This document shows, piece by piece, positions 1 through 5,849 of a stretch of 6,904 nt of DNA (positions within the stretch are counted from its first letter, which is position 1; every line of letters starts with the position of its first letter). The position numbers and the translations under genes are program-made. The DNA is from Dethiosulfatibacter sp. Its GTDB lineage: Bacteria > Bacillota > Clostridia > Tissierellales > Dethiosulfatibacteraceae. The stretch is taken from contig JAUVAG010000059.1 of NCBI GenBank assembly GCA_030591825.1, positions 1-6,904 on the forward strand. The letters are read 5' to 3'. Below the pieces are notes generated by a model, which saw only the letters and a list, made by a program, of their open reading frames with translations, did no database searches and was not told where the DNA came from.

Positions 1-208
1 TGAACCTTCAAAAATTGCTGAAAGTATAGGTATAGCAAGAAAGACAAGGACAATAGTTTGGCAAAATATAATATTTGCCCTTGGAGTTAAAGGATTGGTA
101 ATGGTTCTCAGTACAATGGGTCTTGCACAAATGTATCAGGCTATATTTGCAGATGTTGGTGTGGCACTTATAGCTGTATTGAATTCAAGCAGGATAATGA
201 AGGGCTAG
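1..208 (+). CDS. P1B-type heavy-metal (Zn/Cd/Pb) transporting ATPase, C-terminal fragment
   Basis: The frame is open from the window edge and ends at TAG 206-208, leaving 68 C-terminal residues; the rest lies upstream. The visible part starts after the catalytic domains and contains the last two membrane helices, about residues 22-42 and 48-66 of the fragment. The ending FADVGVALIAVLNSSRIMKG is characteristic of P1B-2 ATPases. A lysine (fragment residue 30) in the first helix and an aspartate (residue 51) in the second are 21 residues apart, the same spacing as ZntA Lys693 and Asp714, the metal-coordinating pair known for Zn2+/Cd2+/Pb2+ pumps. It should sit in the cytoplasmic membrane and export divalent heavy metals using ATP. 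The phosphorylation and ATP-binding motifs are outside the window, so the exact subtype (CadA or ZntA-like) is inferred from the tail only. A hairpin with a T-run about 50 bp downstream separates it from the next operon. Confidence 0.88.
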   Translation, partial: EPSKIAESIGIARKTRTIVWQNIIFALGVKGLVMVLSTMGLAQMYQAIFADVGVALIAVLNSSRIMKG

Positions 209-255
209 AATATAAATAAGAATTATTTATTTAATCGCAATGGAATAACAATAAT

Positions 256-293
256 GGAAGTTTCGTAACTTATGTTACGGAACTTTTTCTTTT
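256..293 (+). terminator. Terminator-like hairpin after the metal ATPase, overlapping an operator
   Basis: Arms 256-269 and 274-287 pair around a TTAT loop (14 pairs, of which three are G-T wobbles), followed by a T-rich stretch up to 293. This fits an intrinsic terminator for the ATPase gene ending at 208. The inner six pairs of the stem are the CGTAAC/GTTACG palindrome described separately, so terminator and protein-binding site seem to share the same bases. The stem is only moderately GC-rich, so its termination strength is uncertain. Confidence 0.5.
264..279 (+). promoter_or_regulatory. Palindromic operator CGTAAC-N4-GTTACG (HcpR/FNR-type), operon copy
   Basis: A perfect 6+6 bp palindrome with a TTAT spacer, flanked by TTT on the left and GGAAC on the right. 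The same motif with nearly the same flanks occurs at 3905-3920 upstream of hcp. A dyad of about 16 bp is the size bound by CRP/FNR-family dimers, and GTAAC-N4-GTTAC is close to the motif I recall as predicted for the hcp regulator HcpR in clostridia and relatives; I could not look this up. The centre (271.5) lies 29.5 bp before the -10 hexamer at 301, which places it near -41.5 of the likely start site, the class II activator position. Confidence 0.68.
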
Positions 294-300
294 ACAATGT

Positions 301-306
301 TATCAT
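301..306 (+). promoter_or_regulatory. -10 hexamer TATCAT of the three-gene operon promoter
   Basis: TATCAT matches TATAAT at five of six positions. The expected -35 region, 17 bp upstream at 278-283, reads CGGAAC, far from TTGACA, which suggests the promoter needs an activator bound at 264-279. Transcription would start near 313, giving a leader of about 100 nt before the ATG at 411. The start site is inferred from spacing. Confidence 0.5.
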
Positions 307-410
307 GTGTACAAGTTAAAAAATAAATAAACTTTAAACGAAAGACAATTGAAGACAATATATAGTAGAAGATATAGATTAAGGAAATAAAAAAACAAAC
401 GAGGTGCAAG

Positions 411-1649
411 ATGGAAAACAAATATTTTGATATTAAGGATACATTATACGATATAACAGAAAAGTATGAGGAAGCAAAAGATCTGCTAATATCAGCAGGA
501 ATAGACAGTATAAAGAATGAAGAACAAAGACAAAAAATAGGAAAATCAATAACCCTTGAAATGGCGCTCAAGATGAAGAAGGTAAATGTAGAAACCTTTT
601 CAAAGCAGTTGATTGGACTTATTGAGGCAAGTAAAAATACAATGGAGGAGCTTCCGGAGAAGACGGATACAGCTGATACAGACATTAGAATTGAAGGAAT
701 TCTCCCATGTCCAGTAAGGGTTCCTCTTATGGAATCATTCCAGGAATGGATGAAGGAACATGAAGCGGAAACGGATTTGACAATAGGCTACGAATTGAAA
801 GCTGCATCAATGGGAGTTGACTGGCTTAAGGATTCCCTCGAAAAGAGCAAATCGGCGGATGTGCTTGCAGATATATTCATTTCAGCAGGATTTGACCTTT
901 TCTTTGACAAGGATCTTATTGGGAAATATAAATCTGAAAATGTATTTGAAGATATTACAGGAATGGATCATTACAACAAGGACTTTGAGAATGATTATAT
1001 GAGTCTTAAGGACCCTGACAATGAATATTCAATGATAGGTGTTGTTCCTGCAGTGTTTCTTGTGAATTCAGAAGAATTGAATGGAAGGAAGATGCCTACA
1101 TCATGGGATGACATACTGGGAGAAGAGTTTGAAAATTCAGTAAGTCTTCCAATAGGAGATTTCGACTTGTTCAATGCAATACTATTGAACATACAAAATA
1201 AATACGGCGATGAAGGAGTTATGAAACTTGGAAAGAGTTTGCTTCAAAGCATGCATCCTTCTGAAATGGTGAAGTCACATATAAAGAAAACAGGAAAGCC
1301 CGTAGTTACAATAATGCCATACTTCTTTACAAAGATGACAAAGAGGGGTGGTCCAATGAAGGCTGTATGGCCAAAAGACGGAGCAATAATAAGCCCTATA
1401 TTCATGCTTACCAAGAAGGAAGGAAAGGAAAAGCTGAAGCCAATAGTAGACTTCTTCGCATCAGTAAAGGTTGGAGAAATACTTTCTCATAATGGAAGGT
1501 TCCCAAGTGTTAACCCTGATGTTGACAATATGATTTCAAAGGAACAGAAATACATGTGGTATGGATGGGACAATATAAAGAAAAATGATATAGGAAAACT
1601 AATTACTAAATGTGAAAAGCTCTTCCATGAATCAGTAAAGGAGGTATAG
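411..1649 (+). CDS. Cytoplasmic solute-binding-protein-like protein with N-terminal DUF1858/ScdA_N-like helical domain
   Basis: 412 residues. About residues 8-75 form a short helical module (DITEKYEEAKDLLISAGI, then TLEMALKMKKVNVETFSKQL) resembling DUF1858/ScdA_N domains, but without the cysteines usual after the AGI turn. Residues about 95-395 resemble a type 2 periplasmic binding protein of the iron/polyamine class: the tail VDFFASVKVGEILSHNGRFP followed by SVNPD is typical of that fold. There is no signal peptide, lipobox or membrane helix, so the protein should stay in the cytoplasm, which is odd for this fold. It has only two cysteines, C100 in LPCPVRVPL at the start of the binding domain and C401. 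The start ATG has GAGGTG four bases upstream. The GTPase gene begins one base after the stop, and its ribosome site lies inside this gene's end. Being first in an operon with a GTPase and an ABC ATPase suggests it binds the substrate they act on. The ligand is unknown; the fold call is by eye. Confidence 0.75.
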   Translation: MENKYFDIKDTLYDITEKYEEAKDLLISAGIDSIKNEEQRQKIGKSITLEMALKMKKVNVETFSKQLIGLIEASKNTMEELPEKTDTADTDIRIEGILPCPVRVPLMESFQEWMKEHEAETDLTIGYELKAASMGVDWLKDSLEKSKSADVLADIFISAGFDLFFDKDLIGKYKSENVFEDITGMDHYNKDFENDYMSLKDPDNEYSMIGVVPAVFLVNSEELNGRKMPTSWDDILGEEFENSVSLPIGDFDLFNAILLNIQNKYGDEGVMKLGKSLLQSMHPSEMVKSHIKKTGKPVVTIMPYFFTKMTKRGGPMKAVWPKDGAIISPIFMLTKKEGKEKLKPIVDFFASVKVGEILSHNGRFPSVNPDVDNMISKEQKYMWYGWDNIKKNDIGKLITKCEKLFHESVKEV

Positions 1650-1650
1650 A

Positions 1651-2352
1651 ATGAATTTAATAACAGTATCAGGCCCTCCATCATCGGGAAAGACATCGGT
1701 TATTTTAAAGACAATACAAGCCTTGCACAAAAGAGATTTGAAAGTAGGAGTAGTAAAATTTGACTGTCTCTATACTGATGACGACATACTTTACGAAAAG
1801 GCTGGAGTTCCAGTGAAGAAGGGATTATCCGGGTCGCTTTGTCCCGATCATTACTTTGTCAGCAATATCGAAGAGGTTGTACAGTGGGGAAGAGGCGAAG
1901 AACTTGATGTACTTATAACTGAAAGTGCTGGTCTTTGCAACAGATGCTCGCCATATATCAGAGATGTGAAGGCAATTTGTGTAATCGACAATCTAAGTGG
2001 CATAAACACTCCTAAGAAGATCGGTCCCATGCTGAAATCGGCTGACATAGTGTTAATTACCAAGGGTGACATAGTATCACAGGCTGAAAGGGAAGTATTT
2101 GCATCAAGGGTTCATTCGGTAAATTCGAAAGCAATAACAATGCATATAAACGGTCTGACAGGACAGGGAGCCTACGAGCTTAGCACACTTCTATATGATG
2201 AAAATGAAAATATAGAAACTGTAAAAGGCAAGGAATTGAGGTTCTCAATGCCGTCAGCACTTTGTTCTTACTGTCTTGGAGAGAAGAGAATAGGAAACGA
2301 CTATCAGATGGGTAATGTGAGGAAGATGGACCTGGGAGGAAGTGATGAATAA
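1651..2352 (+). CDS. CobW/HypB/UreG-like P-loop GTPase with CxxC motifs
   Basis: 233 residues. The N-terminus holds a Walker A motif GPPSSGKT (residues 8-15), followed by KVGVVKFD (31-38) with an acidic stretch like the switch I of SIMIBI GTPases. Residues 86-94, DVLITESAG, fit the Walker B/G3 region of the HypB/UreG/CobW group (compare the ESxG and ENVG forms there). TKGD (137-140) stands where NKxD is expected and would read guanine. Cysteines cluster: C39, C64, CNRC (96-99) directly after the G3 motif, C110, and CSYC (205-208) near the end, suggesting metal or Fe-S binding. Known relatives deliver Ni, Co or Zn into enzymes using GTP. A strong AAAGGAGGT site (1637-1645) precedes the ATG. 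The stop overlaps the start of the ABC ATPase gene, so the two are translationally coupled. It is not an obvious hypB, ureG or cobW, since none of their partner genes are present; its target is unknown. Confidence 0.78.
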   Translation: MNLITVSGPPSSGKTSVILKTIQALHKRDLKVGVVKFDCLYTDDDILYEKAGVPVKKGLSGSLCPDHYFVSNIEEVVQWGRGEELDVLITESAGLCNRCSPYIRDVKAICVIDNLSGINTPKKIGPMLKSADIVLITKGDIVSQAEREVFASRVHSVNSKAITMHINGLTGQGAYELSTLLYDENENIETVKGKELRFSMPSALCSYCLGEKRIGNDYQMGNVRKMDLGGSDE

Positions 2353-3358
2353 AATCGTAAATATTGAAGAAATGAAAATAAGAGAAATTGAAAAGGAATA
2401 TCCCTTTGCACTGTCATTTTTCGAAAACAATAATCTGGAAATAGCAGGACATGAAGAGAAAACATTTGATGAATATCTAAACAATTTTAGCGAAGAAGAA
2501 ATTGAAGAATGGGCAATAGACACGGAAAAGATTAGAATCGACTTCATGGAATATATAAGTGAGATGCTCGAATTCCTTGGACTTGAAAAGGATGATACTG
2601 TTGAATCCTTATCAATCATCGGTGGAAGGGACAAAAGCGGCAAGGATGAAAGTTTCGGAACTTTGACAATAAATAAAAGTGAGATAATCTCAATAGTTGG
2701 AGCTACGGGCTCTGGAAAAAGCAGACTACTTGCTGATATTGAATGGACTGCAAACAAGGATACACCTACGGGAAGGTCAATTCTTATAAATGGAGAGCTG
2801 CCGGATAAGAAGTGGAGATTTTCATCTTCTAACAAGCTCGTTGCACAACTGTCACAAAATATGAATTTTGTAATGGATTTGACCGTAAGGGAATTTATAG
2901 AGCTTCATGCAGAGAGCAGGATGGTTGAAAACCAGGAAGTTGTTGTAGCGAGAATAATAGAAGCAGCGAACCACCTGGCAGGTGAAAAGTTTGATCTGGA
3001 AACTCCAGTAACATCACTTAGTGGAGGCCAGTCAAGAGCCCTTATGATTGCAGATACTGCAATTCTCAGTACATCGCCAATAGTTCTCATAGATGAAATC
3101 GAGAATGCTGGAATAGATAGAAAAAAAGCACTAAACCTTCTTATAAATGAAGATAAGATAGTGCTTATGGCAACCCATGACCCAAGTCTTGCACTAATGG
3201 CTGACAAGAGAATAGTAATTAAAAATGGTGGAATAGACAAGGTTATAGAAACAGACAGCAAGGAAAAAGAAATGCTTGTTGAACTTGAGAAGATAGACAA
3301 AATTATAGGTAAAATGAGAGCTGATCTTAGATCGGGAAAAACAATAGAAAAAATATAG
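2345..3358 (+). CDS. Orphan ABC-type ATPase with N-terminal helical (ScdA_N/DUF1858-like) domain
   Basis: 337 residues from the ATG at 2345. A GTG three bases upstream is in frame, but GGGAGGA (2334-2340) ends one base before it and four bases before the ATG, so the ATG is preferred. The gene overlaps the GTPase gene by 8 bp. Residues about 5-80 are acidic and helical (REIEKEYPFALSFFENNNLE, then KTFDEYLNNFSEEEIEEW), resembling the module on the first operon protein. A single ABC domain follows: Walker A GATGSGKS (119-126), Q-loop near 168-171, signature LSGGQ (225-229), Walker B IVLIDE (246-251) and the switch histidine H278 in MATHDP. All catalytic motifs are intact. The protein is soluble, and no permease is encoded within the window. 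Such soluble ABC ATPases can work in Fe-S assembly (SufC), DNA repair or translation rather than transport; here partnership with the binding protein and GTPase is likely. The permease could lie elsewhere in the genome, so transport is not excluded. Confidence 0.82.
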   Translation: MNKIVNIEEMKIREIEKEYPFALSFFENNNLEIAGHEEKTFDEYLNNFSEEEIEEWAIDTEKIRIDFMEYISEMLEFLGLEKDDTVESLSIIGGRDKSGKDESFGTLTINKSEIISIVGATGSGKSRLLADIEWTANKDTPTGRSILINGELPDKKWRFSSSNKLVAQLSQNMNFVMDLTVREFIELHAESRMVENQEVVVARIIEAANHLAGEKFDLETPVTSLSGGQSRALMIADTAILSTSPIVLIDEIENAGIDRKKALNLLINEDKIVLMATHDPSLALMADKRIVIKNGGIDKVIETDSKEKEMLVELEKIDKIIGKMRADLRSGKTIEKI

Positions 3359-3373
3359 AAACAATAAAAAAAT

Positions 3374-3473
3374 AAGGAAGTTTTAATCAAAAGTAAGTTT
3401 CGTATTTAATCATTTAATAAAAAAAAGGAGGTTTTAATCAAAAGTAAGTTTCGTATTTAATCATAAAATAAAA
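3374..3473. repeat. 51-bp tandem duplication in the non-coding leader
   Basis: Positions 3374-3422 repeat at 3425-3473 with a period of 51 bp and three mismatches over 49 bp. The core 3380-3413 and 3431-3464 is identical for 34 bp. Each copy begins with a Shine-Dalgarno-like AAGGAAG or AAGGAGG, but neither is followed by an open frame. The second copy supplies the left arms of the nested hairpin at 3431-3541, so the first copy is a spare left arm. Near identity suggests a recent duplication or selection to keep both copies. Confidence 0.85.
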
Positions 3474-3541
3474 GTATTTCATTGAAGCGTTTCGATACTT
3501 TTATTTTATGATTAAACTCAACTATAACTTTTGTTTAAAAC
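3431..3541 (+). promoter_or_regulatory. Nested inverted repeat ending at the zinc-ribbon gene's ribosome site
   Basis: Inner stem: 3456-3477 pairs perfectly with 3495-3516 (22 bp) around a 17-nt loop. Outer stem: 3431-3445 pairs with 3527-3541 (14 of 15), after a symmetric 10 by 10 nt internal loop. The outer stem closes two bases before AGGAGGG (3543-3549), the ribosome site of the gene at 3557. There is no T-run right after it, so a simple intrinsic terminator is not a good fit. Options are a transcript-stabilising or translation-controlling leader between the three-gene operon and the zinc-ribbon gene, or a small non-autonomous mobile element with 15-bp terminal inverted repeats. A weak promoter-like pair (TTGAAG 3482-3487, TATGAT 3507-3512, 19 bp apart) also lies inside it. 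Confidence 0.7.
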
Positions 3542-3556
3542 TAGGAGGGTAATAAA

Positions 3557-3799
3557 ATGCACGAAGGATGTTCAGGAAAATTTGAATCAGGAAAAGATAC
3601 AGTAGACAAGGTAAGGATAATGGGATTCTCGGAACAATTTATGCCAATGGCATTTAATATTAAATGCGAAGAATGCGACGAAATATTTGAAATGGAAAAG
3701 TTTGAAGGAAAATGCCCTAATTGCGGAATGGTTTACGGAGTTACTCCATGCCACGCATTTGACCCTGTTAATATTACAGCGGCAGGGAAGGATTATTAA
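3557..3799 (+). CDS. Small zinc-ribbon-like protein (80 aa), function unknown
   Basis: I do not recognise a named family. The 80-residue product has two CxxC knuckles, CEEC (37-40) and CPNC (53-56), separated by 12 residues, the arrangement of a zinc ribbon or rubredoxin-like metal site. Further possible ligands are C5 (in HEGC), C65 and H66 (in PCHAF). It has no signal peptide or membrane segment, so it is probably cytoplasmic. The start ATG is supported by AGGAGGG (3543-3549) at 7-base spacing; the 198-bp leader upstream is highly structured. It lies between the GTPase/ABC operon and hcp on the same strand, and no clear terminator separates it from hcp, so partial co-transcription is possible. 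By position it may be an accessory metal- or electron-handling partner of Hcp or of the operon; this is inference. A six-cysteine protein of this size could bind Zn or Fe, which the sequence cannot decide. Confidence 0.72.
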   Translation: MHEGCSGKFESGKDTVDKVRIMGFSEQFMPMAFNIKCEECDEIFEMEKFEGKCPNCGMVYGVTPCHAFDPVNITAAGKDY

Positions 3800-3904
3800 T
3801 CAAGGCTGAATATCGATATCTTTATGTTGTTAAAAGTGATACAATTATGGTTAGGCATAACAAATATGACAAGTATTCAACAAGAAATTATTATTTATTG
3901 ATTT

Positions 3905-3920
3905 CGTAACAATGGTTACG
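3905..3920 (+). promoter_or_regulatory. Palindromic operator CGTAAC-N4-GTTACG (HcpR/FNR-type), hcp copy
   Basis: A perfect 6+6 bp palindrome with an AATG spacer, flanked by TTT and GGAAA, matching the site at 264-279 in both arms and most of the flanks. Its centre (3912.5) is 29.5 bp before the -10 hexamer at 3942, identical to the other site. Placement just upstream of hcp supports a nitrosative-stress regulator of the HcpR (CRP/FNR) type; the regulator gene itself is not in the window. Unlike the first copy it has no T-run after it, so it is unlikely to be a terminator. Confidence 0.75.
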
Positions 3921-3941
3921 GAAATTAGTTTCTGGATAAGG

Positions 3942-3947
3942 TATTAT
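3942..3947 (+). promoter_or_regulatory. -10 hexamer TATTAT of the hcp promoter
   Basis: TATTAT matches TATAAT at five of six positions. The region 17 bp upstream (3919-3924, CGGAAA) is not a -35 box and is nearly the same as in the operon promoter (CGGAAC), again suggesting activator dependence. The predicted start near 3954 gives a leader of about 46 nt. Confidence 0.55.
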
Positions 3948-3999
3948 AGTCCCATGGAAAAAAATACTTAAAAATAAATAAATCTAAGGAGATATTATT

Positions 4000-5646
4000 A
4001 TGAGCATGTTTTGTTATCAATGCCAAGAGGCAGCAAAAGGAACAGGATGTACAGTAAAGGGAATGTGTGGAAAGAATGACCAGGTTGCAAATCTTCAAGA
4101 TCTTTTGATTTACACTCTTAAGGGAGTAGCATTAGTAGCCAAAGAAGGACTGGAAGCAGGAATTAAGTTTCCTAAGGCAGATCATTATATGATGAACGGA
4201 CTTTTTATAACAATCACAAATGCAAACTTTGATGATGTTGCAATTGCAGCAAAAGTTAAAGAAGGATTAGCACTTAGAGATGAAATGAAAAAAGAACTTG
4301 CTGCAAAGGGTGTTGAATTCAAGAGCACTCATGACGCTGTAACATGGACTGGAAATACAGTAGCATCATTGGAAGCAAAGGCTACGGCTGTAGAGGTTGG
4401 AGTTTTGGCTACTGAAAATGAAGATGTAAGATCATTGAGAGAACTTATCATTTACGGACTTAAGGGAATGGCTGCATATGCAGAGCATTCATTCAATATT
4501 GGAAAAGAGAACGACGAAGTGTATGCATTTATAATTAAGGCACTTACTTCATCACTTGATGATACACTTACTGTTGAAGAACTTGTAGCACTTACTTTGG
4601 AAACAGGAAAATTCGGAGTTGCTGCGATGGCGGATCTTGATGCTGCAAATACAGGAGCATATGGTAATCCTGAAATGACTGAAGTAAACATAGGAACTAG
4701 AAACAAACCAGCTATACTTATTTCAGGTCACGATCTTGTTGATCTTGAGCAATTGCTTGAGCAAACAAAGGGAACTGGAGTTGATGTTTATACTCATGGT
4801 GAAATGCTTCCAGCTCACTATTATCCAGCATTTAAAAAGTATGATAACTTCGTAGGAAACTATGGAAATGCATGGTGGAAACAAAAAGAAGAATTTGAAT
4901 CATTCAATGGACCTATTCTTTTCACTACAAACTGTATAGTTCCTCCTAAAGAAGCTCATATTAAGAGAATATATACAACTGGAGCATCAGGATATCCTGG
5001 ATGTGTACATATATTACCAGATGAAAATGGAAAGAAAGACTTCTCACAAATAATAGAGCAGGCAAAAACTCTTGAGTCACCTGTTGAAATAGAAACTGGA
5101 ACTATTGTTGGTGGATTCGCACACGAGCAGGTATTTGCACTTGCTGATAAAGTTGTAGATGCAGTTAAGAGTGGAGCAATCAAGAAATTCTTTGTAATGG
5201 CTGGTTGTGACGGAAGAATGAAATCTAGAGAATACTACACTGATTTCGCTGAAAAACTTCCAAAGGATACTGTTATTCTTACAGCTGGATGTGCAAAATA
5301 TAGATACAATAAACTTAACCTTGGTGATATTGGTGGAATACCTAGAGTACTTGATGCTGGACAGTGCAACGACTCTTATTCACTGGCAGTAATCGCCCTT
5401 AAGCTTAAGGAAATATTTGAGCTTAACGATATAAACGACCTTCCAATAGCATACAATATCGCATGGTATGAGCAAAAAGCTGTAATAGTTCTACTTGCAC
5501 TTCTTTATCTAGGAGTTAAGAACATTAAGCTTGGACCAACTCTTCCTGCATTCCTTTCACCAAATGTAGCCAATGTATTGGTTGATACATTCGGAATAAA
5601 TGGAATAAACAATGTTGAAGATGACATAGAGCAGCTTTTAGGATAA
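4000..5646 (+). CDS. hcp: Hybrid cluster protein (hydroxylamine reductase / NO reductase, prismane protein), class I
   Basis: 548 residues, full length for the family. The N-terminus has C5, C8, C17 and C23 (CxxC-x8-C-x5-C), the class I spacing that binds a [4Fe-4S] cluster in strict anaerobes. All ligands known for the hybrid 4Fe-2O-2S cluster are visible: H244, E268, C312, C403 (the persulfide cysteine, in AGCDGR), C431, C456 and E491. The first three carry the same numbers as in the Desulfovibrio vulgaris protein and the last four are shifted by three, so the active site is intact. Hcp is cytoplasmic; it reduces hydroxylamine in vitro and NO to N2O in work on the E. coli enzyme, and protects against nitrosative stress. 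AAGGAGA (3986-3992) supports the ATG at 4000; an ATG two codons on is less well spaced. It has its own operator and -10 upstream and a terminator downstream, so it is probably monocistronic. No hcr reductase gene is adjacent, as is usual for class I. Confidence 0.97.
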   Translation: MSMFCYQCQEAAKGTGCTVKGMCGKNDQVANLQDLLIYTLKGVALVAKEGLEAGIKFPKADHYMMNGLFITITNANFDDVAIAAKVKEGLALRDEMKKELAAKGVEFKSTHDAVTWTGNTVASLEAKATAVEVGVLATENEDVRSLRELIIYGLKGMAAYAEHSFNIGKENDEVYAFIIKALTSSLDDTLTVEELVALTLETGKFGVAAMADLDAANTGAYGNPEMTEVNIGTRNKPAILISGHDLVDLEQLLEQTKGTGVDVYTHGEMLPAHYYPAFKKYDNFVGNYGNAWWKQKEEFESFNGPILFTTNCIVPPKEAHIKRIYTTGASGYPGCVHILPDENGKKDFSQIIEQAKTLESPVEIETGTIVGGFAHEQVFALADKVVDAVKSGAIKKFFVMAGCDGRMKSREYYTDFAEKLPKDTVILTAGCAKYRYNKLNLGDIGGIPRVLDAGQCNDSYSLAVIALKLKEIFELNDINDLPIAYNIAWYEQKAVIVLLALLYLGVKNIKLGPTLPAFLSPNVANVLVDTFGINGINNVEDDIEQLLG

Positions 5647-5676
5647 TTCTTCGACCTATTAATTTAACAATAAATT

Positions 5677-5705
5677 AAGGAACTGAAAATTCAGTTCCTT
5701 TTTTT
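5677..5705 (+). terminator. Intrinsic terminator of hcp
   Basis: A perfect 10-bp stem, 5677-5686 (AAGGAACTGA) with 5691-5700, closes an AAAT loop and is followed directly by five more T (5701-5705). It lies 30 bp after the hcp stop. On the minus strand the stem is followed by AATTTATTG, a poorer U-tract, so it may only weakly terminate the converging RND gene. Confidence 0.9.
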
Positions 5706-5849
5706 AAACCAAAGACAACAATGCTGAAAGGTCAATCAAAACTTTTATTATAGGAAGACGGAATTTGAGATCCCTACTAAAATTTACTAGCTTAATCGAA
5801 ATAGATTATTTGAACTTTGATAATGTCTTCCTTAGAGATTTCAAAAGAG

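Noticed and set aside
212..230. Eight-base inverted repeat made only of A and T just after the metal-ATPase stop.
   Set aside because: An AT-only stem is weak and common by chance in such DNA; the hairpin at 256-293 is the better terminator.
275..685. Open minus-strand frame of 136 codons across the leader and start of the first operon gene.
   Set aside because: It overlaps a well-supported plus-strand gene and its leader; the Ser/Phe/Ile-rich product is typical of the reverse complement of an AT-rich coding strand.
2254..3390. Long minus-strand open frames (2254-2835 and 2905-3390) opposite the ABC ATPase gene.
   Set aside because: They are antisense to a gene with all ABC motifs intact, and their low-complexity Ser/Ile-rich translations match no family I know.
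3395..3455. AAGTTTCGTA in both repeat copies, shared with the left flank of the operator at 264-279, as further operator sites.
   Set aside because: The second half (GTTACG) is missing in both, so they are not dyads; the shared 10-mer may be chance in AT-rich DNA.
3380..3464. Two identical 34-bp repeats as a small CRISPR array.
   Set aside because: The gap is only 17 bp, far below normal spacer length, there are just two copies, and the second is part of a larger hairpin; no cas genes are present.
5752..5832. Eight-base inverted repeat (5752-5759 and 5825-5832) between hcp and the RND gene.
   Set aside because: The 65-nt gap and lack of a T-run on either strand make it a poor terminator or operator candidate.
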